DNA of 64,000 bases, taken from assembly GCA_023374025.1 (NCBI GenBank), contig SIJG01000008.1:1480215-1544214 (forward strand). Direction: 5' to 3'. The DNA is from Heterodera schachtii. Its lineage: Eukaryota > Nematoda > Chromadorea > Rhabditida > Heteroderidae. The position numbers and the translations under genes are program-made. Positions 49,337 through 60,425 of the stretch are shown one piece after another; position 1 is the stretch's first letter; each line of letters starts with the position of its first letter. A model generated the notes under the pieces. It was not told where the DNA came from. It ran no database searches and worked only from the letters and a program-made list of their open reading frames with translations.

Positions 49337-49925
49337 TTAATAAATAGGGATGATATTTATAGGCACTAAAAACCGTCAAAATAGGTAGGCCTTAGGCTCT
49401 AAAAAACCCCTAAAATAGGCCCTAAAAATGGAAAATAGGCACTAAAAAACCTCGTTTTTAGGGGTGTAAAATGACAAAATGTATTCAAAAAAGTAAAAAA
49501 ATTAGGCCAAATCAGTACTGAGATATATAATTTTTAAAGCACAAATTATTGTCAAGAAAATAAATAAATAAATTTTTGATATGAATTTTTGAAAAGTTTT
49601 TCATTTCTTATGGGTGTATTTTTGAAAAAATTTCGGGTCGATTTAAGGGTGTATTTTTTTTTTTAATTTTAAGTCGATTCTTAGGGGTGCATTTTTCGTT
49701 TTTATTGCATTTTTGTTAATAATTTTGGGCAAAATGCCAAAATAGGCAAAAATAGGCTCTTTCAAAATTTTTTAGGCTTTTTAGGCGCTAAAAATAAAAG
49801 CCTAGAAAATAGGCACTAATAACTCGAAAAGTAGCTTAACAACAGCCCAAAAAAAACATGTTTTTCGTGCGTTTCAGGCCACGGGAAATAGGCTTTTGCC
49901 TATAAATATCATCCCTATTAATAAA
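49337..49925. mobile_element. hAT-like MITE with 21-bp TIRs and 8-bp target duplication
   Basis: The element is 49345-49917 (573 bp). The ends are a perfect 21-bp inverted repeat that begins TAGGGATGATATTTATAGGC. It is flanked by a perfect 8-bp duplication, TTAATAAA (49337-49344 and 49918-49925). Although this word is AT-rich, the exact 8-bp match abutting the TIRs is convincing. AATAGGCACTAAAA-type words reiterate near the left end and ATAGGC/TAGGCAAAAATAGG near the right. No ORF. Related pieces: 42290-42485, 53260-53430 and an internal piece at 58838-58915. Confidence 0.92.
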
Positions 49926-51477
49926 TATAAGATTTATGAACGAGCATATAAAAAGAATATTTTTTTCTATAAAATAAATATAAATTGATTCTTTCTTATT
50001 TTATTATATTTTGCAATTGAATTTTTATTTTTATTTGCAAATATATGTTTGAATATTTTAAAAATATATTTTTAAATTATAATCGTTAAATTTAATAACA
50101 AAAATTATTCAAGTCGTCAGTTTCATATTTTATAATAAATTATTTGTCATTCACTGCCGAAATATCCAGTTTATTATTCCATATCTTTCATTATCCTTTT
50201 TAGACTTACATAAATTTTATAAAACTAATTTAGTTACTCAATCTTAAAAAAATTTATTATTTTTTGTTTTTAGACTGTTTAACCCAGAAATAGTGCTCCG
50301 CAAATGTTGGCAAACCATTTGAATTTATTACAATAAATTTTATAATTTGCATTTTATAACTTTTTCTACTAATTTTTTTTTACTATTTAGTATATAAATA
50401 ATAATTAAATACAATATCTGAAATTTTGTTTTAGATTTTTATCACTCATGTTGACGACAGTGTTTTTTGTTGTCTCTCCTTCGAACTCTTTTGTAAAATT
50501 TGCTATATTTTTATTTTTCAAATTATAAAAGTTTAATCAACATGAAAAATATTTTGTAACTTATAATTTGTGATCTTTTCTTCTAATGGCCATTTTCTTT
50601 TTGTATTATTGAAATGTTTCTTCTGATTTCATTCGTTGTGTCTTTTCTGTGTTTAAATTTTGAATTTATTTTGTTTTTTAAATGGAAATGAATAATCATC
50701 AGCTGTTTTTTATTGTTTTTTTTAATTTTTTTAAGATTTCTAAAGCATAACCAATATCTCTATTTGACAGAATAAATCATTTTTTCGTTCTTATTCGAAA
50801 CTTTTATAAAATTGAATCGAGTTTTATGTATTCAATTAGTTCTTTAATAATTATTTTTATTTGCTTTAACTAATTTATACATGTTTTTAATTAGAGATTA
50901 TTAGAGTGCTCATTTTGAAGCGTTTAATATTGTAGTGGAATTTTCCTTATTTTATATCCACCTTATTCATTAATTTGCTTAATGGATTTTGTAAAGTGTA
51001 AAATTTATTTTTATATATTTTTTTCGTACGAAGTCTCCCAAATTTCCCCGGCGACGACCTTTTTTTTTTTCCTATTCAAGAACCTTTTTGTAAACTTAGT
51101 ATTTTATTCATCAAGTATATTTTATTATTATTTTTTTTACAAAATCATTTTTATTACATGTTCTTATTTAATTCGTTAATCATTTTATCATATTGTTGTT
51201 TTTTAGGTTTTAAATCATGGCCAAAACTTACAAAAGATCATTAATTTTTTTTAATTTTTAACCATTTAAAATTTCAAATCTTTTTGAGAATGCAATACTT
51301 TTTTAACGGTAAAAAATGTTTGTCAATGTGCGTGAATGTCAATTTTTATATAATTTGAAACTAAGAAAAAGTATCAGTTATTTGAGGTTTTAGTTATTTT
51401 CTTTTTAGTAATAATATTCGTGATCAGCGCCACAAAGTACCCTAGAAAATTATTTGAAATGTCTTTTTAGTGCTTTT
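49926..51477. other. T-rich desert
   Basis: No gene. Contains TTTTTATCACTCATGTTGACGA near 50436, the inverted counterpart of sequence near 24.76 and 58.65 kb. The plus frame at 50982-51179 is low-complexity. Confidence 0.6.
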
Positions 51478-51650
51478 TATAGTGCGGTCATTTGAGTCCC
51501 AGCTGAGTTTGGCACTCCAATTCTGGCACTTTTTCAGCCTGAAAAGGGGCAAGCGCGCCCCCAATTCTATTTTTCTGGTCCATTTCGAACCTTTTTACAT
51601 CGATTCTGACCGTTTTTAAGCAATTTTGAGTTTGGTGACTATGACCAATA
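51478..51650. other. GC-richer island of unknown origin
   Basis: Contains CATTTGAGTCCCAGCTGAG, CTTTTTCAGCCTGAAAAGGG and CAAGCGCGCCCCC. CTTTTTCAGCCTGAAAAGG is an imperfect palindrome near 51528-51546. No long frame and no clear TIR. Possibly another element relic. Confidence 0.4.
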
Positions 51651-51940
51651 TTTTCCTTTTTATTTAATAATCTTCAAATTATTAATAAAATAATATTTTC
51701 CTAAAAAACTTTTAATATTGTATTATTTATAATTTTTTAATTTAATTTTCCTTTTTGCGGTAATTATTTGCTGCCAATTTTGCAAGATTTGCGAAAACTC
51801 TTTTGTTTAACTAACATAAAAAGTGTGAAGTCCTTATAATCCTTCAGATTATATCGGTCTCTCTATCTTTTGTGCTTTTGCCTATTTAATTTAAAATTTT
51901 ATTTATTAATTATCTTGCTCTGATGTTGTAGTCAACCTAA

Positions 51941-52707
51941 GTGTATGTGATTGGCCGACATTTGCGGCGCTGACATTTGCGGCGCAGACATTTGCGGCGC
52001 CCAGTCAAAGCGACACTTGCGGCGCAGACACTTGCGGCGAGGACATTTGCGGCGCCGATATTTGCGGCGCGACACTTGCGGCGCCGACACATGCGGCTCC
52101 CAGTCAAAGCGACACTTGCGGCGCAGACATTTGCCGCGCCCAGTCAAAATGACATTTGCGGCGCAGAATTAAATGACCCCAAAAATTTGAACAATTTATT
52201 TAAGTTAACAGATTGTTATTTTAATAGTTTATTATTTAACAATGTATGCCTCAAAAAATGATAAAAATCTGATTTTTGATCCCGAATGTACTGAAATTAC
52301 GATTTACATATTTCCTACCCATAATTGTTAAAATCGATAATGAGAGACGTAAATTTTAAAACATTTTTGATCGAATTGTTGAAAAGCCTCGCTTAAAAAA
52401 AATCTGCGAAATGATGAAGCGATCCGTCGATTAGTCATCGATTTTGACAATAAGGAAAACTAAAACGATGATGATATATAATTAATCACATTCATACATT
52501 GCAGTACCGCCTAGGGATGAAAGGCTTTGAAGAAATGGATTGAAAGTGTGATTAAACAAATGTTTTTTAATCAAAAATATTGTTTAAATAATTTTTGGGG
52601 TCATTTAATTCTGCGCCGCAAATGTCATTTTGACTGGGCGCCGCAAGTGTCGGCGCCGCAAGTGTCGCTTTGGCTGGGCGCCGCAAATGTCGCATCACCG
52701 TGTATGT
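51941..52707. mobile_element. TIR element with reiterated GACATTTGCGGCGC motif and 8-bp target duplication
   Basis: The element is 51949-52699 (751 bp), flanked by a perfect 8-bp duplication GTGTATGT (51941-51948 and 52700-52707). The ends share the inverted core CGACATTTGCGGCGC. About a dozen copies of GACAYTTGCGGCGC fill the left end (51957-52164). Four reverse-complement copies fill the right end (52613-52692). The inner edges, GAATTAAATGACCCCAAAAA and its complement near 52591, pair as well. The TSD length fits hAT. The small frames of about 71-94 residues across it, on both strands, are motif translations (RRKC, CGAD) and not genes. Confidence 0.9.
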
Positions 52708-53215
52708 ATGGTGTTCTGAATTTTTTTTTTGATTATGTTTTTGGTAAAATCAATAATTAAATTATTTGATTTTCATATTTTTTTAAATATTTAACAAATT
52801 ATTCATCAATTAAAATGGTTATTTTATAATAGTTGAATTTTTTCTTTAATTTTAATAACATTTAAATTTTTATCATAAAATAAGAAATTAATTTGAAAAA
52901 AAATCATATTTCAAAAGCGCAATGTCGCGTTGTATTTGTCCGCCCTTGAAAAATTATTGGCGATTAAATTATTTATATAAATTATTTACTTTTTTTGATA
53001 ATAGTTATTTTCTTATTCATTTATTATTAGAAACAGCTTCTTTTCTTAATGGTTTATTACATTTGATAAATCCGTTAGTTATTAGCATATTAATGTGTTT
53101 ATTAGTTTTGTACTATTTTTTCTTTCTTTTGATAAAAAAATATTTTTTAATTATTTAATTTTTGTCCATTATAATTTTCTTGTAAATTAACATACATAAA
53201 ACATAATAAATATTA
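52708..53215. other. AT-rich non-coding stretch
   Basis: A plus frame at 52922-53158 is hydrophobic, but it lies in sequence of the usual desert composition and has no recognisable family. I do not call it a gene. Confidence 0.5.
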
Positions 53216-53435
53216 TCGATAAGTCGGGTACCGAGAACCGAGACTCTCGCACATCCTTAATAAATAGACTTTTAGGTATTAAGCCCAAAAAGTTGAAAAT
53301 AGGCAAAGTTATGCATTATAAATTTATCGTAGACAGCCCAAACCAAGAGGAAAACGTGTTTTTTGTGCTTATTTGAGCGTATTAAGTGCGCAGAAATTTT
53401 AGGCATTTGCCTAAAAACCGAAGCCCTAATAATTA
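53216..53435. mobile_element. Two adjoining element fragments
   Basis: 53221-53258 (CGGGTACCGAGAACCGAGAC, then TCTCGCACATCCTTA) looks like a minus-strand element end. 53260-53430 (ATAGGCAAAG, CCCAAACCAAGAGGAAAACG, AAGTGCGCAGAAA, TTAGGCATTTGCC) is the 42.4-kb fragment family related to the 49.3-kb MITE. Confidence 0.5.
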
Positions 53436-53689
53436 GTGATTTTTATTTTATATCTTAATTATTTGTAATAATACAACTAATAATTTAATATTCAATTTGT
53501 AAAAGGTTTACACCCACTAAATTATAAATTAATCAATTAAAAAGGGTACAAATAAAATAATTAATGTAAAATTTTTATACAAATAAAACATTAAGAGTAA
53601 ATATTCGAAAACTTTGAAGTTATTAACATTTCATTGTTTTTATTGAAATAAAAAAATTAAATTTTTATCAAATGGATTATAAATTAAAT

Positions 53690-53930
53690 TAAATTATGCG
53701 ACTCCGATCCCGGCAAACCCCCGACATTTTTGACATTTTTAAAAATGCGAAGTTCGAAAATTTTGGCTTTCGTCTTTATGTTCGAATTCGGGTCCGGGTC
53801 CGAAATTCAGAATGATATTTTTATAAAATTATACTTTTATGCTACAATATTTAATTTTACAAAACTTTATTTAGAATATTTCTATCACTGACGCATTTTC
53901 CGGTCACGCGCAGCACACAGCAAAAATGAA
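53690..53930 (-). repeat. Repeat with CACTGACGCATTTTCCGG end, minus orientation
   Basis: Reverse-complement relative of 59733-59880: GTTCGAATTCGGGTCCGGG, ATTATACTTTTATGCTACA and CACTGACGCATTTTCCGGTC (53886-53905) all align in order. The left side carries GATCCCGGCAAACCCCCGAC. Confidence 0.65.
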
Positions 53931-56900
53931 CACATTTTGGCAGGACCACAAATTTCGAAAATGGCATTAAACAAATGCCTGTGGGCATCTTTTTAGTTAG
54001 TAAATTTCCTTTTTAATTTAGGTTTTCCACCTATTATATATACTTAATTTTTTTTGGTTTAATTTTTTCACATTTCAAATTCTATATTTTTGTTTTAATT
54101 TTTAAACAATTTTTAATTCACAATTCAAAATAAATTTTGAAGAATTTTTAATTGAAAGAAAAAGTTTTTTTTTTTTGGCGGTTCTTAAGCAATTTTAAAT
54201 GTTGCCCCGCTGCATGATATACTATAGAAAAAACTTCAATGTTCAACTAAAAAATTTTCCTATTTAATATTAAATTGTTAACATTAAAAATTAAATTTAC
54301 TGACATTTTCAAAAAGAAAAAAATATGAAAAAAAAACAAAATGCGAACAAAATATGAGAGTAAAAATCAAATTGGAATCTGCCAAAAAATTATTATCAAA
54401 TAAAGTGGATTAAATTCCGATTCAGAAATAATTTAAAAAAAAAACTTTATTCAAAATTATAAAAAATTATTTTAAAGCAGCCAAATTTTTACAATGGGCT
54501 GAAATTTTACAAGTGATTTAAAGAGAGAAAAAACTGCAGTTAAATACAACTTATCCTATTTTAATTATTCAAATTAAATTTAGCAGAGCAGCAAATTAAA
54601 CACGAGTAAAAAAAATAATCTAATAATTTAGCATTTTTAAAAATACAAAAGTAAAATAACTAATAGCTTAATTTAACTATTCAATGTTTTGAATGAAATA
54701 TTTTTGGAAAGAACGAAAAAAAATAAATAAGACCACAAAATTTTATCAATTAATAAATATAAGAAATTATAATATAAATTTTTTATTCGTTACTCAACAA
54801 AAAATGATAAAATAATAAATAATTATACAAAAAATATCCTAAATTGAAACTAAAACCTGAAAGCAAATTGGTGTATAAAATACAAAAAAAAAACATAATA
54901 AATTTAAAAAAAGACATTTTCAAGGAGAAAAAAAGAAAAATAATAGCTAAATTGGTAAAAAAAAATTATAATTCATGATAAAAATAAATTTATAAACAAA
55001 ATATTTAAAAAAAAGACCGATAAAAATGATTTAAAATAAAATTTCAAAAAATATTAAAAACAGCAAATATTTGCATTAAAATAAAAGAAAATAATAATAA
55101 TAAATTAAAAAAGCGAGCTGAGAAAAATTAAACAATTAAGAATATTTAACAAAATTTGATGCATTTTTTCATCAACACATAATATTTAGAATAAAATTAT
55201 AAATACAATTTTATAAATAATTATACCTTATAAACAAATAAAGGAGCCTTCAAGTGAACGACCATATATATATATATGATCAATTGGACAAGAATTTAAA
55301 ATAATTATACCTTATACAATATAAAATTAATTCAAAAATTAAGTTATAGTTTCCGTCAATGCTACGATTTCAATTTTATTTTAAAACATTAAATTAAAAA
55401 CCAAAATTAAAATAGAAAAAGTATGCTAATAATTTATATATGTATTAAAGAGAAATAAAAATTTAAAAAAGAAGTTCATCTTTCAATTAATCTGAAATTA
55501 TTATAAGAAAATTTTTGTATTTTAATAAAAAGTAATAATACCGAAATTATTGTGAAATCTAATTTAAAAAATTACCGAATAAACTACATTAAATTATCCA
55601 AATTTTTAAGAAAGGCATTCTAAATTCAAACTACTGCACAATTAAGGAAAATTTGGCTAAAAAAATAATTAAAAATCCATTGTAGTAAAAGTAACTTAAT
55701 TTTTTTTAAATTGACCAAAAACATTTTTTGTTAAATATATAAATTCCCAATATAATAATTAACAAAGAATTAATTAATTATAATTACAAAAAAAATAGTA
55801 GCAATTTATTAATTTATTTTTAATTTATTCCCTATAATCAAACCAAATGGACAAATGTTAATGATTTTTAATTAAGAAATTTTTTATTATGAAACAAAAT
55901 CTTAAACATTTAAAATAAAATTTATTATTTTTAATAGTAAAGGCAACTAATTTAAAAAAAACTAAATCACGAACCCAAATTCGAACAAAAATTCGAAATT
56001 AATAATGTACAAAATTGGACAGTTATAAACTTTAAAAAAAGGGAAATTAAAAGTACTAAATAAAAACTGTTAGAAAAAGTAAATATAATTTAAACAAAAA
56101 ATTCAAGCAGATTTTATCGGACTGCGGCATAAATTAATTAGAATACAGAAATTTTTTTAGAGAAATCGAAAAAAAATAGTAAATTGCTCTCAAATAAAAC
56201 TAATTTTAAATTAAGTTTAATTTATTACAAAATTGAGTATCTCATCATACCAATTGTTTTTAAAAATAAAGAAACTAAATAAACAAAAAATCACAGATCA
56301 GAAAATTTTTTATTTAAAATTACGTTATTTCCAAACAAACGATTAAGAAAATAAAATAAAATAAAAAATAAATAATTTCGGCCGAACTGCACTTATTTGT
56401 ACTAAAAACATTAATACAGTAAAAAGACTTGGCAAAAAATAAAGAACAAAAGATAATTGACATGAAAATCAACTGAAGCCAAAAGAGTTAATAAAAATAT
56501 TAATAAGTAATTTGAAAAAGCATTTCTATAGAATCTGAAGGACGAGAAACGATCTCCCAAAAGGATGAAATATTTTAATTAATAATTATTCTTTTTTTTT
56601 CTTAACTCATTTGATTAAAAAAATAGACAGAAAATAAAATGGAAATATATTAAAGGAAATATTATTTTATCATTACTCAAAATCAATAATGTATTATTTC
56701 ACAAAAAAAAACAAAAATTTACATATTTACGATGTAAATAACAATTATAAACAATTAGCTTAAATGAATGAATGTCAGTCGCTATTTATAAATAATTAAT
56801 TAAGAAAAGAAATCATTAATAACTGAATTTTAATTTATAATAAAAGAGCAGTAAATATTTAATTTTGCAATAAATGAGAAAAACTGACTATGATTTAAAA

Positions 56901-59715
56901 TTATTTAAGAGAAATTTTTTTACAAAGAGCTCCAGCAAAACGAACAAGACCGATAGATGCATGACATAATTAAAAAATAATAATGGGCCGGTGAAATGAT
57001 TTGAAAATAATTTAAAATATAAAAATATCAAATAAATTTGTATATATTATAAATAAAAGTAATAATAAATATATTTAAAATTAATGAGCAGAAAAAAATT
57101 CAAACAATTTAACAAACTCTAAAATATAAAGTTCAAAACGCATTTTATACATTTGTTAGATAAGTGAGCACAATAATTAACTTAATTATAAAGAAAAAAC
57201 ATATTTATTAAATATTTATTTTTTATGTTATTTTAGAGATTTATTTAAATGGTTAAATTAATAACTATTGTTGTTAATAATTGTTTATTATACATTAAAA
57301 TAGTAGGAAAATCATTAAAAAAGACTAAATATGTAAAATTTATCATGTGAGAAAATAAATAATTAAAACTTAGAATTTAAAAAACAAAGATAATTTTAAT
57401 AAAAAAATAGATTTATCTTGATTTTAACTCAATATTTCTAAAAAAATTATTTTTCACTTATTTTTGTAATAATAATTTTTTGCAAATAAAATTTCTTTTT
57501 ATTTACTGTGATGGATAGACCTTATATTTTGATAATAATACAAATAATAAATCTGGATAAAAACATATCATTACAGTAAATACAAATAATATAGTTGAAA
57601 TAGCGAGAAATAATTATTTACTATTTCAAATTAAAACAAAATTGCAATTTGAATTCAAAAAAATCATTGAAAAATGTTTAAAATATTATAAATTAAAATT
57701 ATTAATCAAAAAGTAATTGAATACGTGCCAAAAGCATACAACGCGATGAGTACGACCAAGAAAAAATAAATTTAAAAAATTATATCTAAGAATATTTCTA
57801 AAATAAAACTTTATTTCTTATCCAAATTCCAAGTTATCAAAATATCTTATTTTGCTATACGAAAATTATTATTAAAGAAAGTCATGAAAAAGAATTAATG
57901 AAAAACAAAAATTAAAACATTAAAAAAGTAATATTATATTTTTGTACCCTTAATAATAATACGCAAAATAAGAGATAAAATAAGTGACGGACCAACATAA
58001 ATTAAATTTAGTAATGAAGAACTGTTTGATGTTCATAATAATATTGAAAAAAATATATTAATTAAAAAGTAGCATTATTTATTAAAATAAACCGCTTAAC
58101 TAAAATATTATGGCATTAATTAAACCTAAATGTAATTATAAAAAATAATTAATACAAAAATCAGCGCTAAATATGAAATTACAAAATAATTTAATATAAT
58201 TTTTAAACACAATTCGCTCGGAAGACAAAATCACTCACCGCGTCATGAAACTAAAAGAAAAAAATTATCAAAAAGTTCTTTTTACAACAGTTAAAATTTT
58301 TTTAATTTTTACTGTAATTTTTACAAAGGAAAGTATTATAATTTAACAATATAAAAATTATATTACAAATTTAATTTATTAGAAAAATATTATAACTCAA
58401 TTCAATTTTGAAAAAGAGCAAATTAAATTTTAATAAATAAATGTACAACCGCTGGAAAACGGAAAAGATTAATTCTGTCTAAAATGGAGCGATTGGCTAT
58501 GATTTTATTAAACCTAAAGAAATATTTAAAACAAATAATTGACAAAATATTTTTCATATTCAATAAACTTTTATAATTTGAATAAATAAAAATTGATGAA
58601 ATTTATAAATTCTTTTAAGGAAAAAAAAGTAAAACTCTGTTTGAAACATGAGTGATAAAAAAGAAAAATTATTATTTTATAAACTGAATACGGTAAATGA
58701 AAATTTAGAAGAAAATTTATAAAATACAAATACAAAATTTAATATAATTAATTCAAATCAAAAATTTTAATTTTTTTTTATTAATTAAAGATAAAAGAAT
58801 TTCATTTCTTAAACTTTAACGTATTTTCATAAATTTTTGGGATCGATCTTAAGAGTGTATTTTTCATTTTTATTGCATTTTTGTTAATTTTTGGACAAAC
58901 GCAAAAATAGGCCATGTCATAATTAAAAATTCTAAAAAATTTAAAATTGCGGCAAGCATCAGAAATTAGTGCTAATCAACCTAATTATTATGATAATTGA
59001 CCAAATCCTTCAGTGTTGCATCTCTTTATCTCTTTTGACCAACTTTTCGTACGCATCGAAAGCATGAGGATAATTAAAAGAAAGAATCAATCACCAAAGT
59101 CAAAAACAATTATAATAATTAAGTATTTAAAAAAATGGAAAAAAAATTCATAAAAACATTATCAAATAAATTAATTTTAAAAATACTTTATAAAAAAACG
59201 TCGAACAATGTAATTAGCAATTAAAATGACCAAAAAATGATTTAAAATTTAATTTATTTATGTCTTTGACATAGAAAAATGAATTTCAAATTTTAATAAA
59301 ATTGTAAAATTAATAATATTTTATTTAATTGGCATTACGCTATAAGAGAACACTAAAATTTCAACAAAGAAAATATCTAAAAATAAAAATTTAAATTTGT
59401 TTTTTAATTCTTTTATATTATTGAGAATGTTCCTTCTTTTAAAATATATTAACGAAAGCATAAAATTAAAATCGAAGTCATTTCAACAATCATGTTCACG
59501 GAATTCGCAAGAGAAAATATTAAAATATATTTTATAATGTAAGAACATTTCTAAAATAATCAAAGCATTAAATAATTTATAAAAAACATAAATCATAAAA
59601 TGTAAATGTAATCAATCTAAAATCTTAATGTAAACATCAAGTAGAAGAAGTGAATTGAAAGTCAGCAATTAATAAATATGAAAAATGGTAACATTACTCA
59701 ATTAGGAAAGCTGCC
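53931..59715. other. A-rich desert
   Basis: No gene. Includes an (AT)n run at 55264-55278, the dispersed-repeat anchors at 57714-57765 and 58647-58662, a fragment of the 49.3-kb MITE interior at 58838-58915, and 59540-59680, matching the inverted arm near 42.56-42.72 kb in reverse complement. Confidence 0.6.
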
Positions 59716-60045
59716 TCTGCCCCCGTGCGTGACCGGAAAATGCGTCAGTGGAAAATGCGTCAGTGACACAAATATTTTTAATAAAGTACTGTAGCATTAA
59801 GTATGCATTATAAAAATAAAATTCTATAAGAACACCGTTCCGAATTCCGAACCCCAGACCTCAATTCGAACAAAAAGTCAAAAGTCCAAATTTTCAAAAT
59901 TAACATTTTTGGTTTAAATCGGTTTAAATGCACGGAATTTGCCGAAATGGATGTTAAATACGTGTTCAGCGACCTCCAAAACCCAAGGAACTTGTTTTTA
60001 TAGGTTCACTGACGCATTTTCCGGAAGCCCCCCCCCGTGACCACA
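59716..60045 (+). mobile_element. TIR element with CCGGAAAATGCGTCAGTG ends
   Basis: A perfect 18-bp inverted repeat: CCGGAAAATGCGTCAGTG (59733-59750) and its complement (60007-60024). The left copy is followed at once by a second GAAAATGCGTCAGTG (59751-59765). CCCCCGTGCGTGACC lies left of it (59720-59734) and CCCCCGTGACC lies right of it (about 60032-60042), an imperfect direct repeat outside the TIRs. The interior has CCGAATTCCGAACCCC (59840-59855). No ORF. The superfamily is not assigned because no clean TSD is seen. Confidence 0.7.
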
Positions 60046-60299
60046 CGGAAGTGCATTTGACTTAATGAAGCAAATTTTTAAAAGAGAAACCAAAGAGGAA
60101 ACATTTAATAAAAATATATGAAAAAAGAAAATAAACAAATTAATTGTTACGCGGTAAGATTTATTTGTCAAATTTAACTTATTAGTTACTAAGATTTATT
60201 TGTCAAATTTATTCTAAATTTAAAAACAACATAATAATCAAGAACCGTAACTTAATCATTTTTGAAATATTAGCACATATAGTAATTACTACTGTAATG

Positions 60300-60425
60300 C
60301 GAAATAAGCTCAGCCAATCAGAGAAAGGGACCGCCCCTTTCAATCATTCACGCGCCCTTTCTCTCCTTAAGCTTCATTTACTCATTCGCAAAGATTTCAT
60401 TGGATCCCCTCCCCCATGTGACGAA
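60300..60425. promoter_or_regulatory. Promoter-like GC-richer island
   Basis: AGCCAATCAG (60312-60321) resembles a CCAAT box and overlaps an inverted repeat: AGAGAAAGGG (60320-60329) and CCCTTTCTCT (60355-60364). The order of CCAAT-like word then inverted repeat resembles that in the retrotransposon LTR, though the sequences differ. No ORF follows. It may be a relic of another LTR or promoter. Confidence 0.35.

Noticed and set aside
51932..52261. Cys/Arg-rich and CGAD-rich frames on both strands
   Set aside because: They translate the GACATTTGCGGCGC array. The apparent zinc-finger look (RRKC) is a by-product of the motif.
52922..53158. Hydrophobic 78-residue frame that looks membrane-like
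   Set aside because: T-rich sequence always yields Leu/Phe/Ile-rich frames. No start context, neighbour or family supports a gene.
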